DNA of 64,000 nt from NCBI GenBank assembly GCA_963678675.1, contig OY783195.1, positions 14,612,143-14,676,142 of the forward strand. The letters are read 5' to 3'. Every line of letters starts with the position of its first letter. Positions within the stretch are counted from its first letter, which is position 1. The translations under genes were made by a program, and so were the position numbers. The notes under the pieces are model-generated. The model was not told the origin of the DNA. It did not search any database and saw only the letters and a program-made list of their open reading frames with translations. Shown here one piece after another: positions 10,468 through 21,370 of the stretch. Origin of the DNA: Xiphydria camelus. Lineage: Eukaryota > Arthropoda > Insecta > Hymenoptera > Xiphydriidae.

Positions 10468-10481
10468 GATTATGGGCCTAA
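10468..10481 (+). promoter_or_regulatory. Copia-3 primer-binding site (initiator tRNA-Met half)
   Basis: GATTATGGGCCTAA follows the LTR end and matches most of the GGTTATGGGCCCAG site complementary to the anticodon-stem half of initiator tRNA-Met. Confidence 0.7.
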
Positions 10482-10593
10482 AGGAGCGCTGTGGATAAGA
10501 ATACTTTTCGCGATTGATAAAATAAGAAACAAAAATCGGCCACGAGTGCGCTCACGGAAATAAATACGACAATATAACCTCAAAATAAAAACA

Positions 10594-11393
10594 TTGGCAG
10601 AAGAGGTAGAAAAGTTTAGAATCCCATTGTTCGATGGCACAAATTTCGACAAGTGGAAGTTTCGAATGGAGACTCTTTTGGACGAGAAGGAATTACTGCC
10701 GTATGTGACCGAAGCGTACACGGAAAAAGTCAAGTTCCTCGAAAGCGACACCGATGCGAAACGAGCAGAAAAACAACGATAATTGGTCGAGCACGAAAAA
10801 AAGGATCGGAAATGCAAGTCTCAGATCATCCAGCAGATCGCCGACAGTCACCTGGAGTACATGAAGGACAAAGCTTCGGCATTTGATTTGTAGACTACGT
10901 TCGAAAATACATTTCAACGAAAACTTATCGCCAGTCAATTGCTCACACGTAAGTCACTTCTGAGCATGAAATTTGATACGAAAAGAAACACTTGCGGAAC
11001 ATTTTTTAAAGTTTGATAAATTGGTCAGAAATTTTCGCTCCATGGGTGGGAATTTGGAAGAAATTGATGTTGTTTATCATCTTTTGTTGACGATGCCTCC
11101 CGAGTATCACAACGTTGTAACTGCTATTGAAACCTTGGCAACGGAAAATTTAACAGTCGCATTTGTCAAGAATAGATTATTAGATGAAGAAAACAAGAAA
11201 ACTGATGTAACAAAAACGGGTGGCGGTGAACTTCCATCTTCGACGGCCTTCACCACGCACCAGAAAGCAAACTCGAAGCCTTTTTTGACAACAGCAGGGG
11301 CGGGGCGGTTCATCACAGAGATTCCCCTATAATTACAACTACTGCAAAAAGCGAGGTCATTGTTGGAGCGAGTGCAGAAAAAGAATTTCTGAT
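10594..11393 (+). pseudogene. Copia-3 gag, broken
   Basis: Starts with an N-terminal FDGTNFDKWKFRMETLL motif typical of copia gag (DUF4219/UBN2 type). Stops follow at 10780 and 10891, and a further frameshift lies before the open part from 10973 (AEHFLKFDKLVRNFRSMG, LLTMPPEYHNVVTA). A zinc knuckle at about 11335-11380 reads YNYCKKRGHCWSEC: the first cysteine of C-x2-C-x4-H-x4-C is Tyr. The protein would package element RNA. This copy is non-functional. Confidence 0.85.
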
Positions 11394-12110
11394 ATGAAAA
11401 ATAAAAATACTCAGAGCGCAAGTGCGGCGACGGCACTGGAAAGTGACTGCAATTCAAATAGTTATTGTTTTTCCATCTCGACGAGCAACCACACGAGTGA
11501 CAAGGTAAAATGGTTTCTTTATTCGAGAGCAACGGAACACCTGATCAGCAATGCCGTCGAATTGACCACTACAAAGAAACTCGACGCACAAGTCAAAATC
11601 AAAGTTGCAAAATCTGAATCATTTTTGGAGGCCAACTTCACTAGGGAATGTCAACTGACGAGCATGGTAAATGGAAAAGAAAAGACAATAACGGTGAAAG
11701 AAATTCTGTCTGTGCCAAAACTTTATTATAATTTGTTGTCGGTGAGAAAACTCGAAATGAATGGTTTCCGGGTAATTTTTGAAAATGATCGTGATGTAAT
11801 ATTGAAAGAAAAGGAAATAATCGCAGTGGCTGTCAGAAATGAAACACAATTGTATGAGCTGAACTTCAGAAAAACAGTTTTTGCAAATCTCGGCACGAAA
11901 AATGAAGAACTTCGACTCTGGCACAGGAGGATGGGACATTTAAATTTTGAGGACGTCAAGAGGATGCAAAGTCAAACAAGTGGAATGAAAATCGATTTTT
12001 TCCAGCGAAACGAAGGAATTATGCCCGGTATGCATTGTGGGAAAACAAGCTGCCAGGCCACACAATCAAGAGAGATAACGAGCAACACGTCCACTGCAGC
12101 TCGTGCACAG
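11394..12110 (+). pseudogene. Copia-3 protease and pre-integrase domain
   Basis: An open frame that reads WFLYSRATEHLISN where the family motif is D-S-G-A-T: both the catalytic Asp (to Tyr) and the Gly (to Arg) are changed. It continues through LSVPKLYYNLLSVRKLEMNG and the pre-integrase zinc region (LWHRRMGHLNFEDVKRM, with later cysteines near 12035). A frameshift near 12050-12100 separates it from the integrase core that follows in another frame. Confidence 0.85.
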
Positions 12111-13059
12111 CGATCTCATTGGTCCAATTCACCCTGTTTCTCGTGATTCGAAGAAATATGTGCTGACCTTCATCGATGACTACTCGCACTTTACTGCGAG
12201 TTATAGTCTAAATTCGAAGAGTGAGGTTTTGCATTTTTTCAAAATTCTTCAGGCAATGGCGACTGCTCATTTCAATGTGAAGATAAGTCGATTCAGGTGT
12301 GATAACGGCAGAGAATATTTATCCAAAGAAATCAAGGAATTTTTCGAGGCCTTAGGAATACAGTTTGTGTACACGATAAGATACACCCCAGAGCAAAACG
12401 GAGTAGCGGAGAGGATGAACCGTACTATTTTGGACGAGGCCAGGTGTATGCCGCTGAACTACAATCTCGGAAAAGGTTTTTGGTCAGAAGCGGTCCAAGC
12501 TGCGGTCTACTTGATGAACAGAAGTCCGACTACAACCTTGAAAGGAAAAATTCCGGCTGCACTTTGGTTCGGGGTCAAGCCCGACGTTAAAAAATTGAAA
12601 GTTTTCGGATGCGTCGCCTATCTGAAGATTCTAAAACAACTTTTGCAAGGAAATTTTGACTCTAGGTCAATTAAATGTTTCTTTGTAGGCTATTGTTCGA
12701 ACGGCTACAAGTTTTGGGACCCAGAAGGTCAGAAAATCATGTTTGGCAGAGACGCAGTTTTCGACGAGTCACGTTTTTCTTTCGATGGTCTCAGCAGCGA
12801 AGGATGGATCAACTACGAAGATGACGAACTACTGAACAAAGAAGACGAATTTGCAACACCGGAATGTACGCCAAAAGAAGAAGAGAAGAAAGAAGGAACG
12901 TCACAAAGTGAGGACGACGAAAATGTAGAGCAAGAAAATGCAAAGAAGATAGAAAATTCAAAAGAGCCTGATCAATCACGAAAATCTACAAGAAATAGAA
13001 AATTACCGACCTACCTCGAGGACTACGCCCTTTGGCAATGCACGCAGAAGCCTTCGTAG
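12103..13059 (+). pseudogene. Copia-3 integrase core
   Basis: Open for 318 codons. The D,D,E residues are visible in HSDLIGPI (about 12106), RCDNGREY (about 12297) and PEQNGVAERMN (about 12390). A charged linker rich in E, D and K lies at 12830-12990. The reading frame ends at 13057-13059, before RT. The catalytic residues are all present, so this domain itself looks undamaged even though it lacks its upstream zinc domain in frame. Confidence 0.88.
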
Positions 13060-13078
13060 AAGATATACCCAAGAATTT

Positions 13079-14586
13079 TTGGAAGAAATTGCAACACGCA
13101 ATGACAAGGACGAGTGGATGCAAGCTGTGAAAGAAGAAATGGATGCACTGATTGAAAATAAAACATGGAAATTAACCACACTGCCTCCAGAGACGCAATC
13201 AATAATAAGTGGATTTTTAAGACCAAACAGGAGGAGGACAAGAATTTCAAGACATACAATGCGAGATTGGTAATTAAGGGCTGTGCTCAAAAACAAGGAT
13301 TCGGCTTTGAAGAAACGTATGCCCTCGTCGCCAGGCTGGTATCTTTGAGGACACTTCTGTCGATTGTTATTGAGAAAAATCTCTTGACATGCCACATGGA
13401 TGTCAAAAACGCGTTTCTACATGGTAAACTCGAAGAAGAATTGTACATGAAAGTTCCGGAAGGTTTTGAGAGTAAGAAAGATTCTGTCTGCAAACTGGAG
13501 AAGGCTCTCTATGGGCTAAAACAAGCACCACGGGCGTGGAACAAGACCATTGATAATTTTCTGAGACAGTTGGGGTTTCGAAGCTCTGAAGTTGACAAGT
13601 GTCTCTATGTTTGGAAGTCTGATGGTGATTATACATTTTTGGTTTTGTATGTTGATGATGTTGTCATTGCTGGAAATAACCACAGAAAAATTGACCATGT
13701 CAAGGTTTGTTTGAAGATGAAGTTTCGCATGAAGGATCTTGGGACGCCACGGATTTTCCTCGGCATTAATATTGAGAGGACTGACAACGAGCTTTACCTG
13801 AGCCAACGCATATATTTTGAAAAATTACTTAAACGCTTCAGAATGGAAAATTGCGAGCCAACCAGTACTCCTATGGAGACGACGCCCATCCCTGCAGATC
13901 AAGGAAGGCTTGGTCCGGAGGAGAAACCCTACAGAGAACTCGTTGGCTGCTTAATGTACGGCATGATAGCTACACGGCCGGATCTGAACTTTCCCGTAAA
14001 TTATTTTAGCAGGTACCAACTTGAACTACCCGAAGCACGATGGAAAGGTTTGAAAAGGATTCTTCGCTACGTCAAGGGAACGCTTGATTTCGGCCTTTGC
14101 TACAAGCGAAGAGGCGCAGAAAAGCTGACATGTTATGTCGATGCCGATTTTGGAAGCGAATTAGACAGGAAATCAACTTCCGGCTTTTTGCTTCAAGTTT
14201 TTTGCAACACTGTTTCCTGGACAACGAGGAGAAAAACTTCAGTTTCTCTTTCGTGCACGGAGGCTGAATACATTGCTTTGGCAACGGCGAGTGCGGAGCT
14301 GATCTGATTGAAACATTTCCTGGTTGATTTCAACATTACCAGCAAAATTCTACCTACGATCTACGAAGATAATCAATCGTGTATCCAGCTCCTTTCAAAA
14401 TGGGAGCATAGACGACTCAAACATGTTGATATCAAGTATAATTTTGTTCGAGATCTACACGAGAAGTTAATCAGGGTCATTTATGTCGGTACCAAAAATC
14501 AACTAGCCGACATTCTCATCAAACCGATTCCAAGAACTCAATTCAAGAAAATATCAAGAAAATGTAGGGGCGGTACGGGATTTTAA
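13079..14586 (+). pseudogene. Copia-3 reverse transcriptase and RNase H
   Basis: RT begins near 13079 in one frame and shifts near 13200 to the frame open until 14307. Motifs: VKNAFLHGKLEEELYM, YGLKQAPRAWN, LYVDDVVIAG (catalytic YVDD near 13650), RELVGCLMY, then RNase H with CYVDADFGSELDRKSTSGF and SCTEAEYIAL. A TGA at 14305-14307 interrupts, after which RNase H continues (YEDNQSCIQL, LADILIKPIP) to the natural end near 14586. RT and RNase H copy the RNA into DNA. Only one stop and one frameshift break an otherwise well-kept domain. Confidence 0.9.
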
Positions 14587-14598
14587 ATTGGGGGAAAG

Positions 14599-14787
14599 TG
14601 TTGGAATTTGGCAATTTAACTTTATTTGATTTTCGCGCGTCCTTGCGGTTGGTAGTAGCTTTCTCTTTGGTATATATATGTTATATATGTATGCGTGTAT
14701 TCTACGCTTCGCGATTTCTAGAATAAACGTCGTATTTCGTATGGAAGCATTTTTCTTTTAATTTCGTGAGCCCTGCTAAATCGCACA
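14599..14787 (+). repeat. Copia-3 3' LTR
   Basis: 189 bp. Same ends as the 5' LTR and the same AATAAA, with several substitutions and a different central AT run. Right flank GTTTG. Confidence 0.9.
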
Positions 14788-14815
14788 GTTTGTCATACAA
14801 ATATGTACCGTATGT

Positions 14816-15125
14816 CCGCGATCATTTGAACCATAGGAAAATTGCGAGTTTTGCATGAGCACCCCTTTGGGTCTCCTCGTCCAATAGAATCACCGGAGAA
14901 GCGTGAATGCGCATGCGTAGTCATCCGCGAGTGTGGCGTCGTCAACAAGTTCAGATCGGTTATCGAAATAATCGATCTGAACTTGCTGACGACACTACAC
15001 TCGCGGATGACTACGCATGCGCATTCACGCTTCTCCGGTGATTCTATTGGACGAGGAGACCCAAAGGAGTGCTCATGCAAAACTCGCAATTTTCCTATGG
15101 TTCAATTGATCGCGGACATACGGTA
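14816..15125. mobile_element. Palindromic MITE, family A, copy 3
   Basis: About 306 bp between TA dinucleotides, arms of about 145 bp, centre near 14970. The next copy begins two bases after its end, so the two insertions lie back to back. Confidence 0.9.
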
Positions 15126-15127
15126 CA

Positions 15128-15810
15128 TACCATATGTCCGCGATCAAAGAGCCCGTAGCAAAATTGCGAGTTTTGCATGAGCGCCTCTGTGGGTCTCCTC
15201 GTCAAATAGCAGCCCCCTGCAACTCTGCGTTTCGCATGGCCAAACCGTTGTCGCCAACCGCGTGGTGGCGTAGTGTCGCTGGTCCGGCAGGCCCGGCTGA
15301 AAGCGGGCGAATGAGGTGTGAATGAAGGGGCTTGAGTGCAATGAAGCATTATTCCATTTTGTAATAAATATGTAGGGATAAGGAATTTTATGAAGTAATA
15401 GAAATAGTCCAGTAAATGTTCGAACGAATTTTATATGAGCCAGCGCAGCCAACAGCCAGCAGCCAGCAGCAGCCAACACAGGGCCAGCGATAGGGCGCCA
15501 CGTAGCGGATTAGTACGACTGGCGACAAAGCGTGGTCAAAGATATCTAATGGGAATACGTGTGAGTTGCAGGGGGCTGTCCAATAGAATCACCGGAGAAG
15601 CGTGAATGCGCATGCGTAGTCATCCGCGAGTGCAGTTCGACTTCGATTTCGAGATGCGAGAATCGAAATCGAAGTCGAACTGCACTCGCGGATGACTACG
15701 CATGCGCATTCACGCTTCTCCGGTGATTCTATTGGACGAGGAGACCCACAGAGGTGCTCATGCAAAACTCGCAATTTTGCTATGGGCTCTTTGATCGCGG
15801 ACATATGGTA
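15128..15810. mobile_element. Palindromic MITE, family A, copy 4, interrupted
   Basis: Ends CCATATGTCCGCGATC with its inverted partner at 15793-15808. The left arm is split at 15209 by an inserted 369-bp element; without it the copy would be about 310 bp. The central inner arms read TTCGACTTCGATTTCGA, a sequence not shared with copies 1-3. Confidence 0.88.
15210..15578. mobile_element. hAT-like MITE nested in family A copy 4
   Basis: Terminal inverted repeats CAGCCCCCTGCAACTC (16 bp, inverted copy ending at 15578). Flanks TCAAATAG (15202-15209) and TCCAATAG (15579-15586) form an 8-bp target duplication with one mismatch, and the other family A copies contain this sequence once. An 8-bp duplication and CAG terminus are hAT-superfamily traits. 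No transposase is encoded. Confidence 0.9.
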
Positions 15811-16561
15811 CATGTACTGTTTGTATGCATTTATATTTACAAAATTATATATTGAAGTATTATTTGTTATTGAACACTATTCACTTTATTATATTGATAG
15901 CAAATCATATTTATACACAGCTTTTCAATACATTTCGAATTTTCCCACCATAAATAATCATATTTCATTGGTGGAAAAACAACCAATAAAATCTTAGCAC
16001 AGTATGGCGCTCGCCGAAAAATACACCTGGCGCCACGAAGTCTGTCGCTGGTGACTTTTTTAAAATGTTATTTCTAACCGTACTAACCAATGATTAATAA
16101 TCCTCATGCTTTCATTAACGAGAGTAGCCGCCACCGTAGCTAATGAGCCATCGATATATATGTAATTTTTTAATAAACAATTCATTGTTGTATTTAACGG
16201 ATTGAAATGCGCGTGGAAAAGCCTAAGTGGTAAAGAAATCTTTACTCATCGAAAAGAATTTAAATATTTATATTTTTCCCATTTTTTAAAAATATAATAA
16301 AATTCACTTTTGCACCATCAGTGCTAATACAATTCGTAACGTCAATATTTCTCAGATAGCCATCGGTGGCGTTGAACGTAGCATACTGTCGCGCCATCAC
16401 CCGGCCATGTACGAGCCCTATTTTTCGTCGTACGAAACCGTCGTTTGAAGTTCAGCGCTTAGTCTCCCGTTCCGATCATCTACCATATACGCTAGACAAG
16501 TAACTCTAGGGTGACTGTCACTCCAATTCGTATCTAATGGAGCCTGTGAAACAGTCAGTAA
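15811..16561. other. Spacer with a diverged dispersed repeat
   Basis: AT-rich spacer. The part at 16036-16150 (GTCGCTGG…CACCGTAGCTAATGAG) is repeated at 25656-25768 on the other side of copia-2, same orientation. No gene is visible. Confidence 0.5.
16036..16150 (+). repeat. Dispersed repeat, copy left of copia-2
   Basis: Shares long blocks such as CGCCACCGTAGCTAATGAG with 25656-25768. Identity by eye is high but not perfect. Nature unknown. Confidence 0.7.
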
Positions 16562-16812
16562 TGTTGGAGTAATTTGTATCCTTTCTGCCGCGTACGATTA
16601 CAGCGCCTCTCCTTGTGTCTGCCTGCAACTCTCTCCTACCAACGCTCCCTGTTTTAGCTACTAGCTTCGCTTCCACCCTCCCGCTTCACTCTCGCTCTCG
16701 AGAAGTTCTAACGCGACACGTTTGTATTCATTCCTTCTGGTTCTAATAAATTCATCACGTTATCGATCGTACATCTCATGTGGAAATCACTTGCAGCTAC
16801 CTGATCCCAACA
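16562..16812 (+). repeat. Copia-2 5' LTR
   Basis: 251 bp, TGTTGGAG to CCCAACA. An AATAAA signal at about 16745 marks the end of R. Confidence 0.92.
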
Positions 16813-16826
16813 GGTTATTGGCCCAG
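16813..16826 (+). promoter_or_regulatory. Copia-2 primer-binding site (initiator tRNA-Met half)
   Basis: GGTTATTGGCCCAG directly after the LTR, one base from the exact complement of the anticodon-stem region of initiator tRNA-Met. Confidence 0.8.
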
Positions 16827-16926
16827 GCAAATAGTGCGAGAAATAGTTTTGGTGAAAAGAAAGTGCGCGAGAACTGGAAAAACTTGAGGCAGATTTTTGA
16901 AGTTATCTCCCCGCCTTCGTGCAACT

Positions 16927-17780
16927 ATGGAAAATATGGCCGAAAAAATCGAAAGCGTATTATCGAGAGTCACGAAGCTGAAGAGCATCGAAAATTGGAG
17001 CATCTGAAAATTCCAGGTAAGAGTCCTCCTCAACTCGCACGAAGCATTAAACGTCGCGTTGGGAACGGACATAAAACCGGTGGATCTCGACGCAACCGCG
17101 AATGAGACGGCAAGCGCCGCGAACGTAAAAGAGGTCGAAAAATGGAACAAGTCCGATGCAGCGGCGCAAAAGATCATCGTCACGACGATCGGAGATCAGC
17201 CAACGCTACACATCATTAACTGCACGACGGCAGCGGAAATGTGGCTGAAACTCTCCTCGATCTATGAGCAAAAATCGGAAGCGAACATGCATATGTTGCA
17301 ACAAAATTGGTACAACGCGACGAAGAAATCAAGCGACAACATAGCAACACATATCGCCAAACTCGAGGAAACTGCGCACAGGCTGAAGCTCATGGGCGAG
17401 ATCTCAGATTCGATGATCATCACGAAGGTTCTGATGACTCTACCTGCAAGTTACCGTCACTTTGTCAGCGCGTGGGAATCAGCTCCAGCGGGAGATCGCA
17501 AACTCGAAAATTTGAAAGTACGACTCATGACGGAAGAGTAGAGGATCACGTCGCAGGAAGATAAAAACGTAAACGCACTGTCGACGAACGCCCAACGAGG
17601 AAGATCGAGACGAGGACGAAGTGGATGAGGCGGAACGCCGAGAGGATTTTTTGGACCTGGGAAGTGTTACGCATGCGGTGAGGCCGGACACTTTGCCAGA
17701 GATTGTGCGCAGCATAAAGGAGGCGACGATCACGAAGGATCAACGAACTCCAACAATGCCTCAAGGAAGAAGCTACACGG
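16927..17780 (+). pseudogene. Copia-2 gag
   Basis: The start codon at 16927 opens MENMAEKIESVLSR, in the same frame as the later gag, but a TGA near 17005 replaces a conserved Trp codon. The frame is open again from 17059 to 17541 (UBN2-type gag, with QPTLHIINCTTAAEMW). A stop at 17539-17541 follows. The zinc knuckle at about 17668-17710, CYACGEAGHFARDC, keeps all four ligands, unlike copia-1. So the gag frame is broken by at least two stops but its knuckle is intact. Confidence 0.87.
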
Positions 17781-17799
17781 CGAAAGCTTACTAAGCGTA

Positions 17800-19507
17800 G
17801 CTCTTACTTCAGAAATCGAACAGCCAAGTCTAGGCGCAGACTGGTTCCTCGATTCAGACGCTAGCAACCATATGGCTAACCGGAGAAATTGGTTTGTGAC
17901 GTATGAACCTTTCGACGAGGCTATGCCAGTACGCATCGGCGACGGAGGATTCATCGAGGCCTACGGGAAAGGAAACATGAAGGTTGTCATGTTTAACGGA
18001 GAAGAATGGAAAGAAAATCATCTCGTCGACGTACTATACGTGCCGAAATTAAAATTCAACCTATTCTCTGTAGGTTCGGCCCTAGACAAAAATCTCAAAA
18101 TGCAGTCGACCGACGCAGCGTGCGAACTAGTGAAGGACGGTCGAGTCATCGCTACAGGAGTTCGTAAAGAAAAAATGTATGTGATGCAGTTTGAAATCGT
18201 CGAACCGAAGTCGTCGAGATGGAGACGCGGCCCACCGCAAGCATTCGTATCGTCGAAGGACGGACTGATGGACTGGCACGAGAAGTTAGCGCATCAAAAT
18301 TTCAGACACGTAAGGAACATTCTTCAGAGGTTTCAGATGCCGATAAAAGACGAAAAAAAATCTATTCTGCGAGGCGTGTACCGTTGGGAAAATACACCGC
18401 TTCCTCTTTCCGAAAGCGATTCGAGGTCAAAGAATATTGGCGATATAATACACGCAGATCTCTGCGGCCCGATGCCGACGAAATCCCTTGGCGGCGCGAG
18501 GTATTACCTTCTATTAGGGGGGGGGGGGGGGGGGGGGGGTCTAACGCGTGGAAAATAACTCTATTTTTACGGATTTTTTTAGAGCTATTGTTGAAGTAGA
18601 TATATTCTAATGTTTCGCATGTTACAAAGCATCATTCGAATAACATTTTGTAATTTTTGTGTAGAAAAATATTGAGAAATAAGCTGGTTACGAAGCATTT
18701 TCGAGGACGCCTTTTAGAAAAGATGATTTGCGGTGGACACTATATTTCAGCGTAGAATTATCTCAAATCAAAAAATCAAAGCAATTTAGTTAAAACAGAT
18801 GTTTTTCTAGACCCTTACGTTTTTCTTTAATTTTTTTTCCATTTTTAAATGTTTGGTGGTTGTTTGAAGTGAAAATTGCGATTTTTCACGAAAAAATCCG
18901 TCATTTTGTTGCTTTAAAACCCCCTTAATGTAACAAAAAAAGAAAAAGGAAAACGTAGGGGTCTGGTATTTTATATGTAGAAAGTGTGTACAAAATTTGA
19001 AAAGAATCGGTGGAGTAGTTTTTAAATGACGATGTCCACGGACTTAAAAAACTTGGTTTCGAGAAACAAGCGTTTAAAGCGTCGAGTTCTTGCCGCTCCG
19101 CAGTATTAGAGGAGCGGAGACTTAAAGGTCTATGACTGAGAGTTTTGCTCCGATTGACTTGAAACTTGGACACAACATTCTTTAAATGTTTTACTATAAG
19201 AAAAGGCAATTTAAAAAAAAATTGATTTTTAGACCCCCCCTCCCCCCTTAAAGGACGATTATTCGCATTACCGCACCGTGAACTTCATTGCGAGTAAAGC
19301 CGAGACGATGGAATACGTTGAAAAATTCCCCAAGAAAGCCGAGAAACACTGCCCGAACGAAGTACGAGTTCTTCGCACGGACAATGGATTCGAATTTGTC
19401 ATCGACTAGATGAAGCAATTAACGGATAGACTCGGCGTGCGACACCAACGTACGGTAACGTACACGCCAGAACAGAACGGATCAGCAGAGAGAGAGACAA
19501 TCGGACG
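17800..19507 (+). pseudogene. Copia-2 protease and integrase, interrupted
   Basis: Protease reads WFLDSDASNHMA near 17850, a Gly-to-Asp change in the D-S-G-A-S site. The frame 17872-18516 covers the protease tail, pre-integrase (LDWHEKLAHQNFRHVRN-like, with the cysteine pair region near 18370) and the first integrase Asp (HADLCGP). The MITE at 18517-19247 splits integrase before KDDYSHYR-like codons, which resume at 19248. RTDNGFEF and PEQNGSAER follow; then the frame is lost and the element jumps by deletion into RT, so most of the C-terminal integrase is absent. Confidence 0.85.
18517..19247. mobile_element. G-run-ended MITE inserted in copia-2 integrase
   Basis: 731 bp beginning with a run of about 23 G and ending CCCCCCCTCCCCCC. 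TTA occurs on both sides (18514-18516 and 19248-19250), a 3-bp duplication; deleting the insert and one TTA rejoins the integrase frame exactly. TTA duplication fits PIF/Harbinger-type MITEs. Interior is AT-rich with no transposase. Length of the G run may be unreliable in an assembly. Confidence 0.85.
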
Positions 19508-20799
19508 CTGAAGGAAGCTTCGACTCGATTCGCGCCATTCTTGCCGTGGCCGCATCTGAGCGTATGCAGATCGAACAATTCGACGTGAAAACCGCCTTTC
19601 TGTATGGAGACATCGACGAAGAAATATACATGCAGCAGCCGGAGGGGTACAGCAAAGCAACTGGGAAAATATGCAAGCTGAGACGAAGCCTGTACGGCTT
19701 AAAACAACCCTCTCGATGTTGGAACCGTCGATTCAGCGATTTCCTCAAGAGATTCAGCCTGAAAGCAACAGACGCCGACGCGTGCGTGTTCGTAAGTCAA
19801 AACCAAAGTCAAAATCTGATTTTAGCTATATACATAGACGACGGACTGATCATCGCGGAGGATCGATCTCTCATCGATAGACTTCTCGCGGAGCTCAAGG
19901 CTAAGTTCGAAATCACACACAACGATGTGAATATGTTCCTGGGAATGCACATAGAGCGAGAAGCTGGTGGATCAATTTTTCTTCACTAAGGGACATACGT
20001 GAGAAGAGTTCTGGAGCGATTCAGGGTGGAAGACGCCAACCCTGTGGCAATTCCGGTAGATCCGAACCAAGGACTACACTCACCCGAGCAAGCGGGAGAC
20101 CCTCAGGACATCACCACGGCACCGTATCGAGAAGCTGTTGGAAGCTTGATGTACCTGTCGATAGCCACGAGACAGAACATTACGTTCGCCGGAAATCAAG
20201 CAAGCAGATTCCTCGAAAACCCGACGACGGCGCACTGGAAGGTCGTCAAGAGAATCCTGAAGTATCTGAAGGGCACGATTAATCACGGGGTTTACTTCAA
20301 ATGTAACGAGACAAAGAAGCTGCTCACGTACAGTGACTCAGACTACGCGGGAGACCTTACGACACGTCGATCGACGACTGGATACGTTCTGAAACTCGCT
20401 TCCGGAACGATATCATGGAACTCGCAAAGGCAACAATCCGTTGCGTTATCGACAACGGATGCAGAGTACATGGCTGCCTGCCAGACCGCGAAGGAGATAG
20501 CTTGGATGAAGAGACTCGTCAAGGCGCTGCTAAAAGTGAAGGACATTCCGACGATACTCTTTATGGATAATCAGAGTGCCATAAGTCTGGTAAAGAACCC
20601 AGTCTTCCATAAACGAGCGAAGCACATCGATGTAAGGTTTCATTACATCCGAGAGAGGTATGCTGAGAAAGATTTCGCCTTGGAATACGTACCATCGAAG
20701 GAGCAGCACGCAGATATTTTGACGAAGCCACTACCGCGACAGCAGCACGAATTTCATCGCGAGGCGCTTGGAGTCAAGATGAAGAGTCAATCTCAATAG
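19508..20799 (+). pseudogene. Copia-2 reverse transcriptase and RNase H (5' deleted)
   Basis: Begins at FDSIRAILAVAA, directly after the deletion junction, so the RT N-terminus is missing. The frame 19546-19989 has VKTAFLYGDIDEEIYM, YGLKQPSRCWN and LAIYIDDGLI (catalytic YIDD near 19830). A TAA at 19987-19989 precedes the second open part 19999-20799, which holds GSLMYLSIATRQNITFA, RNase H (YSDSDYAGDLTTRRSTTGY, STTDAEYMAACQ, HADILTKPLPR) and the natural C-terminus. The second part is fully open for 266 codons. Confidence 0.9.
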
Positions 20800-20851
20800 G
20801 AAGCCTGACAGAAACTTGGAACAATACCATAGAAAGAAACCAAAGCAGGAG

Positions 20852-20882
20852 TGTTGGAGTAATTTGTCTCCTTTCTGCCGCG
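20852..20882 (+). repeat. Copia-2 3' LTR, first part
   Basis: TGTTGGAGTAATTTGTCTCC onward, matching the first 31 bp of the 5' LTR, then replaced by the gypsy-1 LTR. The remainder resumes at about 25469. Confidence 0.88.
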
Positions 20883-21025
20883 TGTGGGGACTATGCCACA
20901 TAAGGAATGCAAAGGAATGGATCGGGAAATAAACTTCGTTTATTAAACAAAGGCATACACGCGGTCGCGTCGCGAGAGAGACTATTGCCGACTGTGTAGT
21001 CTCGAGACTACACCTCTTCTCCGCG
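20883..21025 (-). repeat. Gypsy-1 3' LTR
   Basis: About 143 bp, matching 25327-25468 with a few differences. The outer limit on the right is approximate, because the shared block fades at CTTCTCCG. Confidence 0.75.
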
Positions 21026-21370
21026 TGGGGCGCTGGCGCTGTGTGTCAGCCCCCCCCCCCCCCCCCCCCCCCCCAGTGGAGAGTTGGTGGCTGGAACTCT
21101 CTGTCGCTGCTCCATAGCTGAACGTAACCTTCTTCTTGCCTGGGTACGTTCGTGGCGCCTGGTCGGGCGTTGCTGACTGGTGATTGGTTATCGGTTGCTG
21201 GTTCTCGAAGGCGTCATCAGTGGCAATGTGAGCTGGCTTCAGCCGTTCTACGCTGCCGTTACTGTCTCTTCCGTTTACTCGAATGGTAAAGACCCGGTCA
21301 TCGATTCGCTTGACGACCTCGTGGGGGCCTGAATACGGCTGCTCGAGAGGTCGTTTGACGTGGTCGAGCC
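21026..21370 (-). other. Gypsy-1 3' region with 25-base C run
   Basis: Non-coding stretch after integrase and before the 3' LTR, read on the reverse strand. A homopolymer C run covers 21050-21074. A short C-terminal integrase tail may extend into 21250-21370 (residues resembling LDHVKRPLEQPYSGPHEVV in another frame). Confidence 0.5.

Larger units (their letters stand above)
10268..14787 (+). mobile_element. Copia-3: Ty1/copia LTR retrotransposon
   Basis: LTRs at 10268-10467 and 14599-14787 share TGTTGGAATTTGG at the start and AAATCGCACA at the end. The primer-binding site follows the 5' LTR directly, and a polypurine tract (TTGGGGGAAAG) precedes the 3' LTR. Flanks are CTTTG on the left and GTTTG on the right, a 5-bp duplication with one mismatch. 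The internal order is gag, protease, integrase, RT, RNase H. It belongs to another copia lineage than copia-1 and copia-2. Multiple stops and frameshifts show it is dead, yet the RT-RNase H part is open for over 370 codons. Confidence 0.92.
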
